From the NCBI GenBank assembly GCA_963832895.1, contig CAWHVQ010000013.1, positions 1 through 64,000 on the forward strand: DNA of 64,000 nucleotides, given 5' to 3'. The DNA is from JAMXLO01 sp963832895. Its GTDB lineage: Bacteria; Pseudomonadota; Alphaproteobacteria; Acetobacterales; Acetobacteraceae. Both the position numbers and the translations under genes were made by a program. The notes under the pieces were generated by a model. The model was not told the DNA's origin. It saw only the letters and a list, made by a program, of their open reading frames with translations, and ran no database searches. This document shows positions 1 through 8,518 of the stretch, piece by piece; position 1 is the first letter of the stretch; every line of letters starts with the position of its first letter.

Positions 1-976
1 GCCTCGCTCATCCGCTGTTGCAGCGTCCTTTCGCTGATCAGAGAAAGATGATATTCCAGGTCTTCCGCTCGCGCACACCACCATCGCGATCCGCCCGTTG
101 TTTGCCCTGCGAATTGGCAAGCTGATAGATCGCCTCGCCCGCTTCCTTGGCCTCCGACTGGGAGATTTCATCCAGCACCAGACAGCCATCCGAACAGCGG
201 GCGGCGATGCCTTCGAGGCCATTAGCGGTGCTGCGCCACTGATGTACGGTGCCATCGCGCGCCCCTTTGCCGCTGACCGATCCGGCGACGAAGCCAGCGG
301 TTGACTTGCCCTTCTGGCTTTCGCCATGCAGGTGCAGACCGCCGCTTGGCTCGCTGATGATGTCGAGCAATGGCCCGGCGAATGCCGCACTGGTGAACAG
401 GGCGAGACGTGAGTTGCCGACGCAATAGCGACCGATGTTGTGCTGCCAGTCCTGCAAGGTACCAGCGGTGGCGCACGACGGGCCGTGGCGGGCGGCTTCC
501 GGGCGCAACATCACATTGCTGCTGCCGATCCGTTCGCCATTTGGTAGGATGTAGCTCAGGCCATGCCAGCCACCGCGCTCCACCGCCACCAGCCGCCGAT
601 CCGAGCGCATGGTGGCCAGACACCTCAACAAGGCGGCGTGAGCGGTTTTGCCGAACGCACACCGCAAGCCATGCTTCTCCAGGAGCGCGGCGATGACGCG
701 CGGCTCGCCGTGAAACAACTCGCGGGGCACGATCCAGCTATGCTGGTGGTCGGCGTCGTCGTGCCATTGCAGCACCAGCCCCCAATCGCTGCCGACGCCG
801 TTCTCACAAACGCCAACGACCATGAACGGACGGCATATCCACTGCGGCTCTTTATCGGTCTCGGTATGGTAAAGTCCAGCGCTCGTCATGCCGAAGCCGG
901 GCGGGTATTCCACGGTGGCGGCGGCGGAGGGCTTATCATATGTGTTCTCGATCAGCCGAAATGCGCCATCGATCAC
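1..976 (-). pseudogene. DUF927-type helicase/ATPase, frameshifted, runs off left edge
   Basis: The frame resembles the DUF927 domain of plasmid and phage replicative helicases, which unwind DNA beside a primase. A P-loop GESQKGKST lies near residue 220 and a Walker B-like CLVLDEIS near residue 270. The GTG start at 976-974 overlaps the TGA of the upstream primase-like frame, suggesting translational coupling. The first frame ends at 38-40 just after WNIIFL. In another frame positions 35-1 read SERTLQQRMSEA, which fits the family's next segment, so a small indel near position 40 probably breaks one gene. The C-terminus lies outside the window. Family assignment is from motif recognition only. 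Confidence 0.7.
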
Positions 977-2030
977 ACGCGCATGGTAGGCGTCGTCGAG
1001 ATAGTGCTGACGTCGCGACCCTCGCGCTTCGGCGCGGCTTCGATTGCCGCGTTGAGCTTGGCGATATACGCCACGTCGTCGCGTTCGCCGCCCTTACCGC
1101 AGCGAATAGCGTGCTGCATTCCGGCAGCAACGAGCGCGCCGTGGAAGCCGCCGAGTCCGGGCCATCGCCCAGCTTGGCGAGGCACTCGTCAATCGACCCG
1201 GCGTACAGTCCGGCGTGGCGGATGCGTCCGATGGGCGCTCGTGCCACGGGCCTTCGCGCGCCTTCTGCGTCTCAAGCAATGGCGGCAAGGCCACTACCTC
1301 GTGCGTGCCCGATCGCCAGCCCAAGCGTGCGGGCAGCGGGTCGATGGCGGTGCGGCCATCGAGGTCTTTGATGATCGGGTCGCATACGAAATGCGGCTGA
1401 TTGGCAGAAAACGGCGCGGTGTCCAAATGCGGCGCGTTCGACTTGATCCATTTCCGCAGCTTGGCGTTATCCCACGGCTCATCGGTCCAGAAGAACAAAT
1501 GGGCTTTCAGGATGCCGGGCACGAGTTCCTGCGCTGTTTGAGAGTTGCCAGATGCACTTGGCGTCATGGAATTCTTCTGGCAACACGTTGCGTATGGCCG
1601 CGTCGATAATGCCGACTGGATCGATGGCGAGATCGGCGTCAGGGGGCAGCGGGTAGTCATCCAGATCGTGCATAATCCAGCGTCGCTGGACTTCTAGCAG
1701 GTGCGCGGGGATGCCATCGCCTTTGTCGTTCTTCCTTCGCGTGATTTTATAGTTTGGGTCGTGTTCCCTGGCGGCGTAGTACGCTCGATCTAAGTCGCCG
1801 CGCACGGCCACCACGTTGCCGCGCGTGCGGATTTCATCGAGCAGGGTATAGAGCGAGTCGAGGTCGGCGACTTCGCGGCGTTCTGCATGGAGCAGGAAGC
1901 CAAGATCGTAATCGCGGACCTTAGTGTAGCGTCCGTCTGGCAGGGCGGTGTAGAGTTTGGATGCGCTCTTATCCGTTGTGAGGAGGGTCAGGGCGCACGA
2001 CGCCGCCCCAGCGTGTAATGTGTCCAGCAC
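973..2030 (-). pseudogene. Primase-polymerase-like gene broken by three frameshifts
   Basis: Four consecutive frame segments read as one replication protein: about 2030-1545, 1545-1235, 1235-1165 and 1165-973. Features fit the archaeo-eukaryotic primase superfamily: an acidic motif MHDLDDYP, a later KAHLFFW resembling the sxH motif, and a downstream aspartate in PHLDTAPF. It lies directly upstream of the DUF927 helicase gene with an overlapping stop and start, a usual primase-helicase arrangement in plasmid-like elements. The GTG at 2030 is the first start in the leading segment, but the true start could be further upstream. The breaks make it non-functional unless they are sequencing indels. 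The superfamily call is inference from motifs. Confidence 0.55.
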
Positions 2031-2386
2031 GTTAAAAAGTCCTTGTGTTCAATCAATGTTTGTCTCAATGCATAGTATCGGCCGTTCGCATTGGGCCAGC
2101 CGCCCAATGCGGTCAGTAGATAAGAGTCTAACGCACGGCCTAACTCCACGTTCGGGTCACACTGCGTCTTTGATTCCTTGCAGCGTCTTCGACCGACGAC
2201 CTTCCAACTCGCCACCCATTCGTCGAGGTCTTGGATACGGAACAAAATGGTTCTCGTCGAGGGTTGTAGGTACTTCGGTCCGTTTCCGGCTTTCGTCTGG
2301 TTCCGAGAGTACCGCTCTGGCACACCGCAATGTCGTGCTGCATCCTTCCAGGTGATCAACTTGTAGCAACTTTCCGCTTCAATCAC
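1988..2386 (-). CDS. Helix-turn-helix DNA-binding protein (AlpA/excisionase-like N-terminus)
   Basis: The N-terminal half looks like a winged-helix or MerR-like binding domain (KDAARHCGVPERYS followed by LFRIQDLDEWVASWK), typical of AlpA and excisionase regulators in mobile elements. A GTG start at 2386 is preferred because AAGGAG lies six bases upstream. The C-terminal half, after about residue 65, does not look family-like and may be a shifted frame. The end overlaps the start of the primase-like gene by about 40 bases. Likely role is control of element replication or excision, inferred only from type and position. Confidence 0.45.
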   Translation of the reverse strand: MIEAESCYKLITWKDAARHCGVPERYSRNQTKAGNGPKYLQPSTRTILFRIQDLDEWVASWKVVGRRRCKESKTQCDPNVELGRALDSYLLTALGGWPNANGRYYALRQTLIEHKDFLTCWTHYTLGRRRAP

Positions 2387-2454
2387 TGGTCTCTCCTTCA
2401 ATGCACCATCATACCAGCTACCGCTTGCTGGAAGCCACTATTTAGCAACGTAAC

Positions 2455-2643
2455 TCATCGCGTCCTATCGTAGCGCAAGGAAACGGCCCCGAAGCCCAGT
2501 CGCACTTCGCCGTGCATTCGGCATTCAACCGAACCCATGCCCTCGCCCTGGTCAATGGTGTCGGCCATAGCCTGAAGGTCTGTCGCCATCGGCGGCACGA
2601 CCTGATGCACCATGCCACTGCGGAAGGTCCATCGGGCGAGCAA
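2455..2643 (-). CDS. Small hypothetical protein
   Basis: A 62-codon frame in the gap between the helix-turn-helix gene and the next small gene, on the strand used by its neighbours. It has no recognisable domain and only a TTG start with no clear ribosome binding site. It is listed because its amino-acid pattern is plausible and nothing else occupies this stretch. Confidence 0.25.
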   Translation of the reverse strand: MLARWTFRSGMVHQVVPPMATDLQAMADTIDQGEGMGSVECRMHGEVRLGFGAVSLRYDRTR

Positions 2644-2780
2644 TAAGGTGATCGTTAGTTGCGCGATGGCGCTATTCAGCTAATTCTCCGTGCGAAGAGT
2701 GTGTCTAACGTGGGAACTAAGACGGCCTACTGCGGCGGATAATGACCACGCGAGCGGCCCAATTCCCCTGTCTAGTCGTG

Positions 2781-3030
2781 CTAGACATTGGACCAGCGAT
2801 AGCTGATAACCTCGCCATCGGAGATGACGTGCCCTGATACCATTTCGGTAGGCCCTCTCTGATCAGCGCCCGGTCCGTGGGCGCAATCTCCAGATAGTCG
2901 TCGAGCTTCCTAGCGACTTCAACCAATACAGCGTGTGCGACTTTGGCAAAATCGTGCTGCGACATCAGCGCGAAGCTGGCAGCATCCGTCGCGAGGTCCA
3001 ACGAAAGCTGACGGTGCGGTCTTCACTCAT
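2781..3030 (-). pseudogene. Small unknown gene with two apparent frameshifts
   Basis: An ATG at 3030 follows GGGAGTTGAAAG, a good ribosome binding site. The first frame (MSEDRTVSF) stops after 21 codons. The adjacent frame continues with a helical segment (FAKVAHAVLVEVARKLDDY), and a third frame supplies a natural ending (EMVSGHVISDGEVISYRW) stopping at TAG 2783-2781. Together they describe an unknown protein of roughly 80 residues broken by two indels. The reconstruction is my inference from frame continuity. Confidence 0.35.
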
Positions 3031-3176
3031 CTTTCAACTCCCTTGCTCATGTCGATCAGCCACAGCAACGCCTGTTGCATGGCGGTTCTGCGCGCCCGTC
3101 GCTCGCAGCAGAAACACCGCAGGTTTCTGAGGTTTTTCCCTGGATGGTCGAATTCGGGGCAACGGTTCGCGGCTAC

Positions 3177-3484
3177 TCAACGCTCCTTCCCTCGGGCGAT
3201 CGACTCTGGAGCGCGGATGCCACGCTGCAAAGGCTTAGCTGACGTTCGGACCAACGATTTCGGGTATCGCAGATCGCAGCACAGCGGATCGGCAAACACG
3301 GTCCACGGTGGTTGGTCGTCATCGCGCATCTGGATAATCAACGCGGCCAGTCGTCAACCGGACGCTCGCAAAACTCAACATGACATTCGAGTTCGTTGCC
3401 CCAGCACTCGGCGCGCTGGGACGACGAACCGACTGGCTTGCCGTGCGCCGGACCGAGCATCGGCGCGAATTTGTACCGTTTCAT
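3177..3484 (-). pseudogene. Small cysteine-containing unknown gene, one frameshift
   Basis: The ATG at 3484 follows AGAGGATGGAGAG, a strong ribosome binding site. The first frame gives 48 residues with a central WGNELECHVEFCERP and stops at 3338. A frame change around 3340 gives a natural continuation (MRDDDQPPWTVFADPLCC, then KPLQRGIRAPE) to TGA 3179-3177, about 100 residues in all. Three cysteines in the middle hint at metal binding, but no family is recognised. It follows the small gene at 3543-3758 on the same strand. Confidence 0.4.
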
Positions 3485-3542
3485 CGCTCTCCATCCTCTC
3501 TTATGGTTGGCACGGCGCGAACGGTCAGCGAAAGAGGCATCG

Positions 3543-3758
3543 CTATTCGAAGGTGACGGTCACGATAGTTTGCCGTTCCAGCATCTTGAGACGCGCGCTT
3601 TTGTCATCGGAGGGCATTTCGTCGGCGGTGACATTGCCCGGTGTCCAGTCCTCGTCGCGGTACTCCGCGACGGATTCCTTGGGATCATCAGCTTCGATGT
3701 AGCGCGTCATCGCCGCCTCTGGCGTCATCACGTAACCCGTAACCTTGTAAATCGGCAT
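3543..3758 (-). CDS. Small hypothetical protein
   Basis: A clean 71-codon gene with ATG at 3758 preceded by GAGAGGACGAGAG. It begins MPIYKVTGYVMTPEAA and is acidic in the middle (IEADDPKESVAEYRDEDW), with a predicted beta-alpha-beta pattern like many small phage accessory proteins. No family is recognised. It is one of the few intact genes in the element and probably shares a transcript with its minus-strand neighbours. Confidence 0.55.
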   Translation of the reverse strand: MPIYKVTGYVMTPEAAMTRYIEADDPKESVAEYRDEDWTPGNVTADEMPSDDKSARLKMLERQTIVTVTFE

Positions 3759-4289
3759 TCTCTCGTCCTCTCAGCATTGTCGTGCGACTTGGGTGGCAAT
3801 CTCACGGTTATTCGACCGGCACATCGTTTTCGATCGCCTACTTCCACACAGCGGATCGATCTGGGAACACCCCGCTGCAAGGGCTTAGTTGACCCTCGCG
3901 CCTGAGAATTTCTGGTGTGGCAGATCGGCGGTCCTTTTGCGCGATTGATCGCCGACATGGGCAGCACTTGGCTGCTCCCTACCACGGGCTTCGTTCCCCA
4001 TCGCGGTCTGTGTCCGGGTGGGCGTCAGGCAAAAGGTTCCACGCCTGAAGTTGGTGGTCGGCGGCAAGATCAGATCGCATTGTCAAAAAGAGGGGGGGAG
4101 TAGGGCGGACCTTGCTATGGCTGGCGTGACCTGTCCGTCGTCACATTCGCCGCCGCTTATCGCCGCGTATCTGGGGTGCCTGAAGTCTGGAGTGACCTCA
4201 TCCGCGAGCAGCGCGAAAGTAGAGCAGGCGACGAAGCGATGGCAGCGTTGCAAGGCTGGTCACGGCGCATCACAGGAGGCGTTCGTCAT

Positions 4290-4619
4290 TCAATGCGACC
4301 GTTCTGGCGCATCCTCGACGTTCGCGCCATGGCGCCGGGCGGTTTCCTTCCAGCCATCGGCGGTCTGTCGCAGCGCATCGATCGTCATGTTCTTGGCCAC
4401 GAGCATATCCTCAAGGTGCTGTACATGGTCAATAGCCATGTCGGCGTAGCTGCGTTCGCCAACCACGCTCTGCTTGATCGAAGACAGCGCGATCTTGTAA
4501 CGCTTTGGCAGCTTATCCAACAGGGAGTTTATCTCGGAAAATGTGCGCTCTCGCGCATTGGTCAAAGTTCCGTGCCGTGCAGACGGGTTCGCTTCGCTTT
4601 CAGGGTCCGCCATATTCAT
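4290..4619 (-). CDS. Hypothetical protein, helical
   Basis: A 109-codon frame, mostly charged and helical, with a likely coiled coil at residues 60-95 (DHVQHLEDMLVAKNMTIDAL). The ATG at 4619 has a weak GAAGG upstream, and the first 20 residues fit less well, so the true start may differ. No family is recognised. It lies in the leftward gene string of the element between the methyltransferase fragments and the small genes. Confidence 0.45.
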   Translation of the reverse strand: MNMADPESEANPSARHGTLTNARERTFSEINSLLDKLPKRYKIALSSIKQSVVGERSYADMAIDHVQHLEDMLVAKNMTIDALRQTADGWKETARRHGANVEDAPERSH

Positions 4620-4921
4620 GCCTTCACGCAGTACACGATCTCTATGATCACTTTGGCAGGGTTGTCACTTGTTTGTTGGCGGTCGTGGCAAAGATTCTTC
4701 GACCCCCTCGCAGACAGCGCTCGTGTCCACAGATCGGGTCGCCTTTGTGCGGGTTTGATCGCCTCTAGAGAAAGGACATGCACATGCCATTCAGTCCCAC
4801 GGTGCCGGTGCTACCGCTTGCCGCAAAAATAGTGCGGCATCCCCTTGCATCGCGTCGGAGCGCACCGATCTGATCGCGCCACTAAACGCTCTTTGACATT
4901 GTAAATCCGCGCCTCGGCAAG

Positions 4922-5222
4922 TCAGTCGGCCGCCGCCGCTTGGTCGATATTGGTGACGCCAAGGCGCGCGGGCTTCCTCCGTGTACCCATGGTTGATGTC
5001 GATGGTGATTGCGCGGTGGCGCAGTTCGAGCGCGACCATGGCCGTTGTACCTGCGCCGCCGAATGGGTCGAGTACCGGTGAGTCGTCATCGCAGGAGACG
5101 GACAGCATCATCCGCACCAGATCGGGAGGGAACGTGGCATGGCGTCTACCGTGATAGTTGACGATGTTCACCTCCGACCGCGCCACTTGCCTCCTCCTCC
5201 CAATCTGATTGCCGATCAGCAC
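4922..5222 (-). pseudogene. DNA methyltransferase C-terminal fragment
   Basis: The segment carries the SAM-binding motif VLDPFGGAGTTAMVALEL, preceded by HATFPPDLVRMM and followed by ITIDINHGYTEEAR, the C-terminal arrangement of N4-cytosine/N6-adenine methyltransferases in which motif I follows the target-recognition part. A one-base shift near 4970 restores an ending (LGVTNIDQAAAAD) at TGA 4924-4922. The N-terminal catalytic motif is not in this frame. Context suggests modification of the element's own DNA. Confidence 0.6.
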
Positions 5223-5247
5223 AGTCCGGCCGCAGTCCGCAGACTGG

Positions 5248-5640
5248 TCAAGGCACAGGAAGCCCGCGTCCGTCCGCGTCGTGCCACTGGTCCAGCCACG
5301 CTGGAAATGAAGCGCTCAGAGGACAAACCCCTCTGCCAGCGAAACCGGCCTCTTGCCAGTCGCAGGCGACGATTTCTTTAAGTCCGTGTCCGTGTCCGTG
5401 TTGGCGATAATCTTGGTGGCGAGCGAGAGTTCCGATAGCGTTATGCAACCTCACGAGCAGGACGACGTTGTCCCCGTGCTCGAATGCGTGCGACGACATT
5501 GCCCGGTACAGGTTCGGCGGACCACGGGAGATTGCCAATGATCCAGTCGTAGTGTTCTCGATGGGCGAGGAAGTCGCGGCCTTCGGCGATTTCGCAGAAT
5601 GCGGAGCCACGTGGCAGATGGTGATGGAATCCGCCTTTCC
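5248..5640 (-). pseudogene. Adenine-methyltransferase-like gene, frameshifted
   Basis: Read across frames, the stretch contains REHYDWIIGNLPWS, close to the NPPW/NPPF catalytic motif of N6-adenine methyltransferases. Next come DNVVLLVRLHNAIGTLARH and GLKEIVACDWQEAGF, a pattern I associate with phage-encoded methyltransferase-like proteins. The catalytic tetrad reads NLPW, with proline 2 replaced. At least two frame changes are needed to read through. It may be the N-terminal part of the same original gene as 4922-5222, or a separate gene. It is unlikely to be active. Confidence 0.45.
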
Positions 5641-5683
5641 CCCTGCTCGGATTTACGACAACGGCCGCTCGGCTGGAAAATGC

Positions 5684-6241
5684 TCAACCACTCTCCGGGT
5701 CGGTGTGGACCGCGTCGTGCTGAGGTCGGACTGGCTTCCAACCACCTTGTTGGCTATTCCCATCCAGCATGAACAAGCCTGTGAAAGTGGGGTTCGGCCA
5801 CGGCCGCTTTGTCTTAGCCTCTAGCCACGCCACTCGACCCAATGGGAGCACCTCGGCCCCCGCCGCGACCATATCGTGCGACGCAGGCAACATCGGCAAA
5901 AAAATCATTATCTTCTTGCCCTTTGCTGCCTCCATCCGACACTTTTTGACCCACGCTGCGAGGCCGCGACCGTGAAGCTCGTCTTGCCGATGAAACGGCG
6001 GATTTGGCAGGATGACTTCGTCTGGCTCGCATGGCCAATCGTCCATCGACAGTAAATCAAACCCTTCGCGCAATGGAAACGGACAGGGGTCGAACGCCGC
6101 GATCCTTAGTCCGCGCGCGTGCAACCAGCGCTCAATTTCGGCACGCAACGATGGTGGTATGATCCAATACTGCGGCGGCACACCATCATCATCTTTGTGC
6201 ACCGGCTCAATCACTCGCGGTTCTCGCAACAGCGTCGCCAT
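5684..6241 (-). CDS. Putative DNA adenine methyltransferase-like protein (NPPF)
   Basis: A 185-codon gene with FDPCPFPLREGFD followed by VILPNPPFHRQDELHGRG. NPPF is the catalytic tetrad of adenine methyltransferases. A hydrophobic strand (KIMIFLPML) follows, as in motifs V-VI of phage enzymes. No classical glycine-rich SAM motif is evident. The start overlaps the end of the upstream Dam-family gene by 35 bases, indicating one transcript. Residues after about 165 look less natural, so the C-terminus may be shifted. Confidence 0.5.
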   Translation of the reverse strand: MATLLREPRVIEPVHKDDDGVPPQYWIIPPSLRAEIERWLHARGLRIAAFDPCPFPLREGFDLLSMDDWPCEPDEVILPNPPFHRQDELHGRGLAAWVKKCRMEAAKGKKIMIFLPMLPASHDMVAAGAEVLPLGRVAWLEAKTKRPWPNPTFTGLFMLDGNSQQGGWKPVRPQHDAVHTDPESG

Positions 6242-6992
6242 CTGAATTACCTAGCCGTTTGCCACCCTCATCATACTGAACTGGCGCGATGGTTTCCGCG
6301 ATGTACGGCGCAAGCGCGTCCAGCGCCCAGGTTGCGTTGCGCGCAAAAAGCACCAAAACCACATCCTCTCTCGCGGTTTGCGCGTGATCGCCGAACTTCA
6401 GACGCGGTAGCGTAATAATGAGTGTCGCGTAAGGGCTGACGCATTCGCGCCACCATCCGGATGAGAAATGCGGCGGCAGCAGCGCCACGACCAACTCGAC
6501 GTCGCTTTCGATGATCTTCCGTAGCCACGGCGGGATGGACGAGAATGGCGGGTTGAGCCATATGCGCTCGCACCGCCGCCACTTCTGAACAAGCCCATTC
6601 TTCTTCTTATCGTGGTAGTTCTCGGGCACCTTGGTGTTGGTCGCCGAGGCCGCAGCGTCAAGTGTGAAGCGGCGCAGCAAGGGGTTCAGCAAATCGATCA
6701 GCCACTGTGGGGTCTCTTCCTCATCGTTTCGGCCATCGCCACGATCGCCAACACCGTTGGCGTTCGATCCGTTCGGGATACCAGCCAAATCGAACGCCAA
6801 GCGGAGGCCCCAGCGGTCGCCAGAGTACGCCAGCCGCTTCGTTTCGTAGATGTCAAAGCGTTGCCACAACTTCCGCAGCATTTTGAGCAGGGTGATGCCG
6901 CAGCCTAGCTCTATCTGGCACCGATCGCCAATGCTGATTCCCTCATCGTCACATTCAGCTTTGATGGCATCAAAGTTTTCCCAGAAGTGCAT
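6207..6992 (-). CDS. Phage-type DNA N6-adenine methyltransferase (Dam family)
   Basis: The protein has the phage Dam arrangement: TPQWLIDLLNPLLRRFTLDAA near residue 95, then YHDKKKNGLVQKW, then the catalytic IWLNPPFSSIPPW near residue 145, and LVVALLPPHFSSGWWRE. It would methylate adenine N6 in DNA, often to resist host restriction. The ATG at 6992 has AAAGG upstream. The first 90 residues do not match the core. The gene is intact over 261 codons and heads the leftward methyltransferase run. Confidence 0.7.
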   Translation of the reverse strand: MHFWENFDAIKAECDDEGISIGDRCQIELGCGITLLKMLRKLWQRFDIYETKRLAYSGDRWGLRLAFDLAGIPNGSNANGVGDRGDGRNDEEETPQWLIDLLNPLLRRFTLDAAASATNTKVPENYHDKKKNGLVQKWRRCERIWLNPPFSSIPPWLRKIIESDVELVVALLPPHFSSGWWRECVSPYATLIITLPRLKFGDHAQTAREDVVLVLFARNATWALDALAPYIAETIAPVQYDEGGKRLGNSDGDAVARTASD

Positions 6993-7324
6993 AGCGCCTT
7001 TGGTGCGGAGCCGGTGTGCCCGGACGTCCAGGGCCGGGCGCCGGTCTTCGATAACTCGGCAGATGCGAAGTGGCCGCGTACGGCAGCGAAGATAGCAGCC
7101 GTGATGCGCGGATTCCGCCTGCGCTTCGGTGCGACTGAACGGCGGCTCGGCTTCCGCTTGGAAATAACGGAGGAGCCGGGCAACCCGCGCCCGGCCCCAA
7201 CACCTGATTTACGCTTCAAAGATCATCCCTCCAGGTTGGTGAAGGGGGGTGTGATTAGGTCACTCGTCGCGGTGCCGTCTACGGAAACTCGCAGTTCTCA
7301 CCAAGAAGTTCCATGATTCTTCCT

Positions 7325-7446
7325 GCGTCACACCTTATGAGAAAGGCACTCGCGTGCATGCATCACACCTTATGAGAAAGGCACTTGCGTGCATGCGTCA
7401 CATCTTATGAGAAAGGCACTCGCAGCATGCGTCATCTCTTATGGAG
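7325..7446. repeat. Iteron-like tandem repeat array, four units of about 35 bp
   Basis: Units begin at 7325, 7360, 7395 and 7429. Each carries CACCTTATGAGAAAGGCACT or a near copy. The first three continue into a GC-rich end with GCATG, and the fourth is truncated after TCTTATGG. The spacing of 35, 35 and 34 bases is about three helical turns and a third. The array lies between the leftward methyltransferase genes and the rightward excisionase-like gene. Phased repeats of this kind usually bind a replication initiator or repressor, and the primase-helicase module nearby favours an origin. Function is inference. Confidence 0.75.
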
Positions 7447-7522
7447 ATGAGCGTTGAGAATCACATGGCTCTCACCGCTTTCCGCTTGGCGATCAGGCGG
7501 TGCTACGTGGTGTGTTCGGTGT

Positions 7523-7740
7523 ATGGCAGCCGACGCGGGACAACCGAAGTATCTAGCGCCAAAACAGGTCGGAGAGGCCGACCGAGTGACTGTCGCGACG
7601 GTCTATCGGGGCTGACGGCAGGGAAGATCACCGGGAGAAGGAAGGAAGGCATCACGCTGGTGAGCGTCGATAGTATTGGAGCCTTTCTGAAAACGTGGCA
7701 TAGACGGCGAAGCCACCGAGGAGTGGCTATGACAAAATAA
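7523..7740 (+). pseudogene. Excisionase-like helix-turn-helix gene, one-base frameshift
   Basis: From ATG 7523 the frame reads YLAPKQVGEADRVTVATVYR, a helix-turn-helix of the excisionase/MerR type, and stops at TGA 7613-7615. The neighbouring frame continues exactly in register with LTAGKITGRRKEG and SIGAFLKTW to TAA 7738-7740. The break lies in a GGGG run at 7608-7611. Such proteins direct excision of integrated elements. This is the only element gene seen on the plus strand; it starts just after the iteron array and contains the first hairpin of the hairpin family at its 3' end. Confidence 0.55.
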
Positions 7741-7831
7741 GGTGCGACGCATAGGAGTGAGCCACTTCGGTGGCTATGACAAGGAAGTCGGGAACTCAGC
7801 AACGTAAAGAGAAGAGCCACCGATGGTGGCT
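7711..7831. repeat. Hairpin cluster A: three AGCCAC/GTGGCT stem-loops
   Basis: Copies are at 7711-7728 (loop CGAGGA), 7760-7775 (loop TTCG) and 7815-7831 (7-bp stem AGCCACC/GGTGGCT, loop GAT). All stems are perfect, loops vary, and each is followed immediately by ATGAC or ATAAT. Spacing is about 50 bp. The second has a C(TTCG)G tetraloop, unusually stable as RNA. No T-run follows, so they are poor terminators. See cluster B for three further members. Confidence 0.8.
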
Positions 7832-7844
7832 ATAATTAGGAGAG

Positions 7845-8287
7845 GGCGGCAATCAGGCCGCCCGACCCATTTCCACTCCGCCGCAGCAATAGCCAGCCCA
7901 GCCCGAAATCCACAAACGGCACGGTCTTGGTCGTATTCGCACACACCGGCATGCCGCATCCCTCGCGCAGCGCGTTGTTCATCGTGCTGCGGTTAGCAAA
8001 GCTGATTTTGCCCTCGCGATCCGTACTAAAGGACCGTGAATCGCCCGCCCTCGTCGCAGGAGCCGCAATGGGGCAGGACGAGATTATCGCCCAGGGTCGT
8101 GCCGACGATGACGAAGCGATTGCGCGGGCGAGCAAATCCAGAACGGAAGGTTGCGTTGCTGGAACTCTGTCTGAAACACGAGCGAGAGCTTGTCCATGAG
8201 CATCGACGTTACATCGTCGAGATACACCGAACGCTCAATGAGCATGGTCTGATGACGCCACAACAAGGCGAGTTGCCTGCCAGACAC
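7845..8287 (-). other. Broken coding-like stretch, unknown product
   Basis: Between the two hairpin clusters the minus strand carries coding-like fragments in different frames: about 8250-8120 (SVYLDDVTSMLMDKLSLVF), 8120-8030 (RPRNRFVIVGTTLGDNLVLP) and 7990-7845 (CANTTKTVPFVDFGLGWLLL). Together they could be one unknown gene with at least two frame changes. I do not recognise a family. Confidence 0.25.
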
Positions 8288-8350
8288 TAGCCAACGCCCG
8301 CCTAATTAGTTTGACCTACGCTCATTTACAATCGAAAACGCTTTGGGGCC

Positions 8351-8473
8351 AGCCATCACTGGATGGCTGCGATGAGTTTGCGGAGGCCAGGAGATTCGGG
8401 ATCAGCCACTTCAGGTGGCTATGATGAAGCCACGTTATGTCGGAATACCACAGTACAGCCACGCTCTGTGGCT
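8351..8473. repeat. Hairpin cluster B: three more stem-loops with a compensated stem
   Basis: Copies are at 8351-8368 (AGCCATC/GATGGCT, loop ACTG), 8404-8420 (AGCCAC/GTGGCT, loop TTCAG) and 8457-8473 (AGCCAC/GTGGCT, loop GCTCT). The first differs from all others in both arms, so pairing is kept. Downstream bases are GCGATG, ATGATG and ACTATT. A half copy (TTGGCTACGATAAATG) follows at 8503-8518. Spacing is again about 50 bp. Paired changes argue that the fold, not only the sequence, is maintained. Confidence 0.8.
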
Positions 8474-8518
8474 ACTATTCCGCAACATGCGGACACTCGG
8501 GGTTGGCTACGATAAATG

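Noticed and set aside
3728..3985. Minus-strand 85-codon frame with KPLQRGVP
   Set aside because: It overlaps the better-supported gene at 3543-3758, and its second half reads unnaturally. Only the repeat is reported.
7325..7446. Possible CRISPR array
   Set aside because: The units follow each other at 35 bases with no unique spacers, and no cas genes are present. An iteron-like array fits better.
7729..7837. TATGAC and TATAAT after the hairpins as promoter -10 boxes
   Set aside because: No -35-like hexamer lies at the right distance; the upstream position is taken by the hairpin stem itself.
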